The position numbers and the translations under genes are program-made. Of a stretch of 64,000 nt of DNA, positions 61,830-64,000 are shown in pieces. The notes below the pieces were generated by a model. That model was not told where the DNA came from. It saw only the letters and a list, made by a program, of their open reading frames with translations, and searched no databases. The stretch is from Pegoplata infirma (taxonomy: Eukaryota > Arthropoda > Insecta > Diptera > Anthomyiidae). Every line of letters starts with the position of its first letter. Within the stretch, counting starts at the first letter, position 1. The stretch is taken from contig OY992539.1 in NCBI GenBank assembly GCA_963921195.1, positions 134,877,182-134,941,181 of the forward strand, given 5' to 3'.

Positions 61830-62128
61830 GGTTTGTCTTGTTAATGAAAACTGTTTTTTATATATGTGAATATTTATAGTTTCTACACAAATATAATTAG
61901 AGCCCGTGCTCGATCTGTACTTACAGAAAAAATGAAATAAAGTGTAATATAATTTTTCCCATTTTTTAGTTAAAATTGGCTTAAAATTAATTAACTTTGT
62001 TTTCCTTATTTTTGTGAAAATAATGAACTAAAACCAAGGAAAAAAAATCTTTGGAGCCAAATCATTCCCCCTTTTTCTCAAAATTGAGTTAATTTTCCCA
62101 GATTTTAGTTTACTTTTTTTTGAGTGTA

Positions 62129-62245
62129 GATTTGAGATAAGTTTCCTCTAGAAAGTTTTCTGAGATATTTGCTTAAGGAAAAATGTTTAGATTCTGTGAC
62201 ATTTTCCCAATAGAAAAATTCAGAGGTTCTGAGGTATTTTGTCCA
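62129..62245. repeat. Degenerate stem repeat, third block
   Basis: AGTTTTCTGAGATATTTGC, AAGGAAAAATG and CCAATAGAAAAATTCAGAGG match the unit type of 313-1114 and 3051-4935. Confidence 0.5.
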
Positions 62246-62875
62246 TTCACTCAAAATAACAACTCTGTAAGATACTCTGTAAAATGACTGTAATCTCAAT
62301 TCAACAGATATTTGACAGGGTTTTCTGTCAAAATACAGATTTAAAGAAAATACTTTGTATATTGTTGTGACAAAAAAAGAAAGTTTCCTCTGTTATATTA
62401 CTTTTTACTTTGTAATCTTAATTTTACAGATAATTAACAGAATTTTCTGCTTACATACAGATCTAAGCATAATACTTCGTATTTTGTTATGACCAAAAAA
62501 GTTTTCTGTTTTGAGTAGTTTTTGTTTTTGTTACCAAACATTAAAATTTTATCAGTATATATTTTTTTGTTAGAAAAAGCTAAAAAAGTAGCAAAAAAAG
62601 TTATATTTTTTTTTTTCCGAAATCTTATAAAAATTTTACAAAATAACATGCATTTAACTAAACTCTGTAAATTCACAGAGGTTTTTCTCTAAATTTTTTT
62701 TGCATCAAATGCATTTTACAAATATACGTTATTTAAATAGTTTTCTTTGCTAAATGCTGGTTTATTTAACCAATATTTTACTAGAAACTCTGTAAATTAA
62801 CAGTTTTTTTTGTCCAAATCATTTTACAGAGTTTAAAGTAAAATTACAGAGCTCTATCTGTCAAAAAGCTTTCAC
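62246..62875. mobile_element. TIR element copy 2 of the 17354 family, right end missing
   Basis: TTCACTCAAAATAACAACTC and the following ACAGATATTTGACAGGGTTT are collinear with 17354-17700 and 18634-18790 without the hAT insert. Homology stops at GCTTTCACAT, where copy 1 continues for ~160 bases to its end. Truncated, perhaps by the insertion that starts at ~62880. Confidence 0.75.
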
Positions 62876-62879
62876 ATAT

Positions 62880-64000
62880 GTATAATAGGGGTGGGATAGT
62901 GCACGAGTTTCCGATTTCGACACGCTAGAACCGCTTATTTTGTGAGGTTCGTAAAAAAAATGCATGGGCCAAAAAATGGGGCAGATCGGATAGGATCTAG
63001 GGGTCGCTCATCGGGGTCAAAGTTGGGCGTAGAGGGGAAAAAATCCACAAAATGGCCCAAAACTCCCCTGGTTTTGCTCCTAGAGGGGTCAAATGTGAGA
63101 CCGGCCCCCATTATTTTTTCCCCCTGAACACTTTTGTCAAACATACCTAAGCCCTATCTCCAATCCCTAAGGGGGGTCCCATACAAAGGTTCAATTTTAA
63201 AAAAATCTTGCTCCTACCGCTCTAGCTGTCCTAGAAGTCACCCTAGGGGAATCAAATGTATGACCGACCCCCAATATTTTTTCAACTCCAACATTTTCTT
63301 AGAACATACCTACCCCCTATCTTCAATCCTTAGGGTGGTCCCCACACAATTTTTTTTATTTTTTCTTAAATTGTCATATTAAATCAGCTCCTACCGGTCC
63401 AATGGTGCCTCCTAGAGGGGTCATTATCAAGACCAACCCCCATTAATTTTTAGCCCCCAACACTTCTTCTGAACATACCAATTCCATATCTCCAATTCCT
63501 AAGGGGTCTCCCAAACAAAATGACATTTTTGTAAAACTTGCTCTCACCGCTCTAACTATCGCAGGGGTGACCCTAGAGAAGTTAAATGTGTGACCGACCC
63601 CCAATATTTTTTCAGCCCCAACATTTTCCCCAAACAAACCTACCCTCTATTTTAAAGTCTTAAGGGTGTCCCCACACATTTTTTTTATTTTTTAATTTTT
63701 TTTTTATAAAATCTGCGCCTACCGCTCCCATTCTGCCTTTTAGGAACGGTAAATGCAGACTGACCCCCATTAATTTTTGCCCCCTACATTTTTTCTGAAC
63801 ATACCTACGCCGTATTTCCACTTTGTAGGGGTGCTCCCCTGGGGAAAACTAAATTAGTAATGTATGTAGAGAATTTAAATGTATGACCTGCCCATATATT
63901 TTTTTAGCCAAAACATTTTCTTCAAACATACCTACCCTCTATCTTCAAGGTGTTACCCAACAATTTTTTTATTTATTTTATCGAGAAACCCGAGGTCTTT
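62880..64000. repeat. ~163-bp tandem array, alternating A and B units, runs off the window
   Basis: After a GC-richer lead (62885-63090: GGGGTGGGATAGTGCACGAG), units marked GACCGACCCCC follow at 63099, 63262, 63431, 63592, 63758 and 63885. A units read CCCCCATTAATTTTT, B units CCCCCAATATTTTTTCA. Each contains ACATACCTA(C)CC(C/T)TATCT, CTTAAGGGTGTCCCCA and CTACCG(C/G)TCCAATGGTGCC. The same units make up the arms of 58978-60913. Frames in it are chance. Confidence 0.82.

Larger units (their letters stand above)
61263..61937 (-). mobile_element. Dimeric hammerhead-bearing retroelement (Penelope-like/retrozyme type)
   Basis: Flanked by a 14-bp TSD TAAAGTGTAATATA (61249-61262, 61938-61951). A 187-bp direct repeat (61259-61445 and 61701-61887, period 442) appears identical in both copies and contains a hammerhead motif on the minus strand. 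A perfect 37-bp inverted repeat flanks the right copy (61664-61700 with 61887-61923). Direct pseudo-LTRs, a short inverted 'tail', variable TSDs and hammerheads are known features of Penelope-like elements. The small size and lack of an RT gene fit a non-autonomous retrozyme-like form. A plain LTR element is less likely: no TG...CA ends and no 4-6 bp TSD. Confidence 0.75.
58396..62128 (+). mobile_element. Family F TIR element, copy 2, with two insertions
   Basis: Starts ACACTGAAAAAAAAGACATA and ends TTTACTTTTTTTTGAGTGTA. Interior ATATCTCGAAAACTAAGCGA then GATAGAGCGAAACGG, collinear with 26050-27118. Interrupted by the foldback at 58978-60913 and the hammerhead retroelement at 61263-61937; the rest is about 1.1 kb, matching copy 1. 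Confidence 0.8.

Noticed and set aside
61259..61887. LTR retrotransposon with short LTRs
   Set aside because: The repeats do not start TG or end CA, the TSD is 14 bp, and the repeats contain hammerheads and a 37-bp inverted tail, which fit a Penelope-like/retrozyme element better.

Overview
This window looks like eukaryotic non-coding DNA, most likely from a higher fly. It is very AT-rich and I find no intact host protein gene, rRNA, classical tRNA gene, bacterial operon or CRISPR. The fly assignment is an inference. It rests on repeats that carry the 'AACAAGTAAGAAAGC...CCGAATCTTTAAATACCCTCCAC' type start, a (CAGA)n tract followed by ACGGACATCGCTAGATCGAC, and a TATATATACCCTCTATC end. That is the mini-me/INE-1-like (Helentron-related) layout of Diptera, and the exact termini resemble those of calyptrate flies. 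Almost every open reading frame is a chance frame in AT-rich repeats. The only convincing coding remnants are decayed hAT and Tc1 transposases, plus one unexplained short conserved-looking frame at 44757-44975.

Layout. 1-8300: a degenerate TTTTTCTATAGGAAAAA-type repeat block, cut by a TACACTCAAAA-ended element, small MITEs, a 1.3 kb foldback and two tRNA-derived SINEs with target-site duplications (TSDs). 8300-13750: a hAT element with transposase remnants, two large foldbacks and a Helentron-like repeat. 13740-19000: a 71-bp tandem duplication, a decayed hammerhead-like motif, A-rich tandem repeats with a hAT MITE in one of two units, MITEs, some low-repeat DNA, and a hAT foldback inside a TIR element. 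19000-31300: more foldbacks, hAT elements and MITEs. 31300-35430: second copy of the 'A' TIR element with two later insertions. 35690-37045: low-repeat DNA. 37046-55082: an 18 kb nest that starts with the third 'A' element and goes at least six insertions deep. 55300-58400: a hAT element and low-repeat DNA. 58400-62130: a TIR element holding a 1.9 kb near-perfect palindrome and a 675-bp retroelement with two identical hammerhead ribozyme motifs. 62880-64000: an array of ~163-bp units also found in the arms of that palindrome.

The most interesting item is the dimeric, hammerhead-bearing element at 61263-61937. It has a 442-bp period, a 14-bp TSD and a 37-bp perfect inverted repeat, and is best read as a Penelope-like/retrozyme-type retroelement. 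Two further loci (14026-14073 and 53240-53278) show the same ribozyme plan in weaker form. Nested insertions give a relative age order, and exact TSDs (8 bp hAT, 4 bp GRG-ended foldbacks, TA Tc1, none for Helitrons) support the class calls. All class calls are by eye; no database search was possible.
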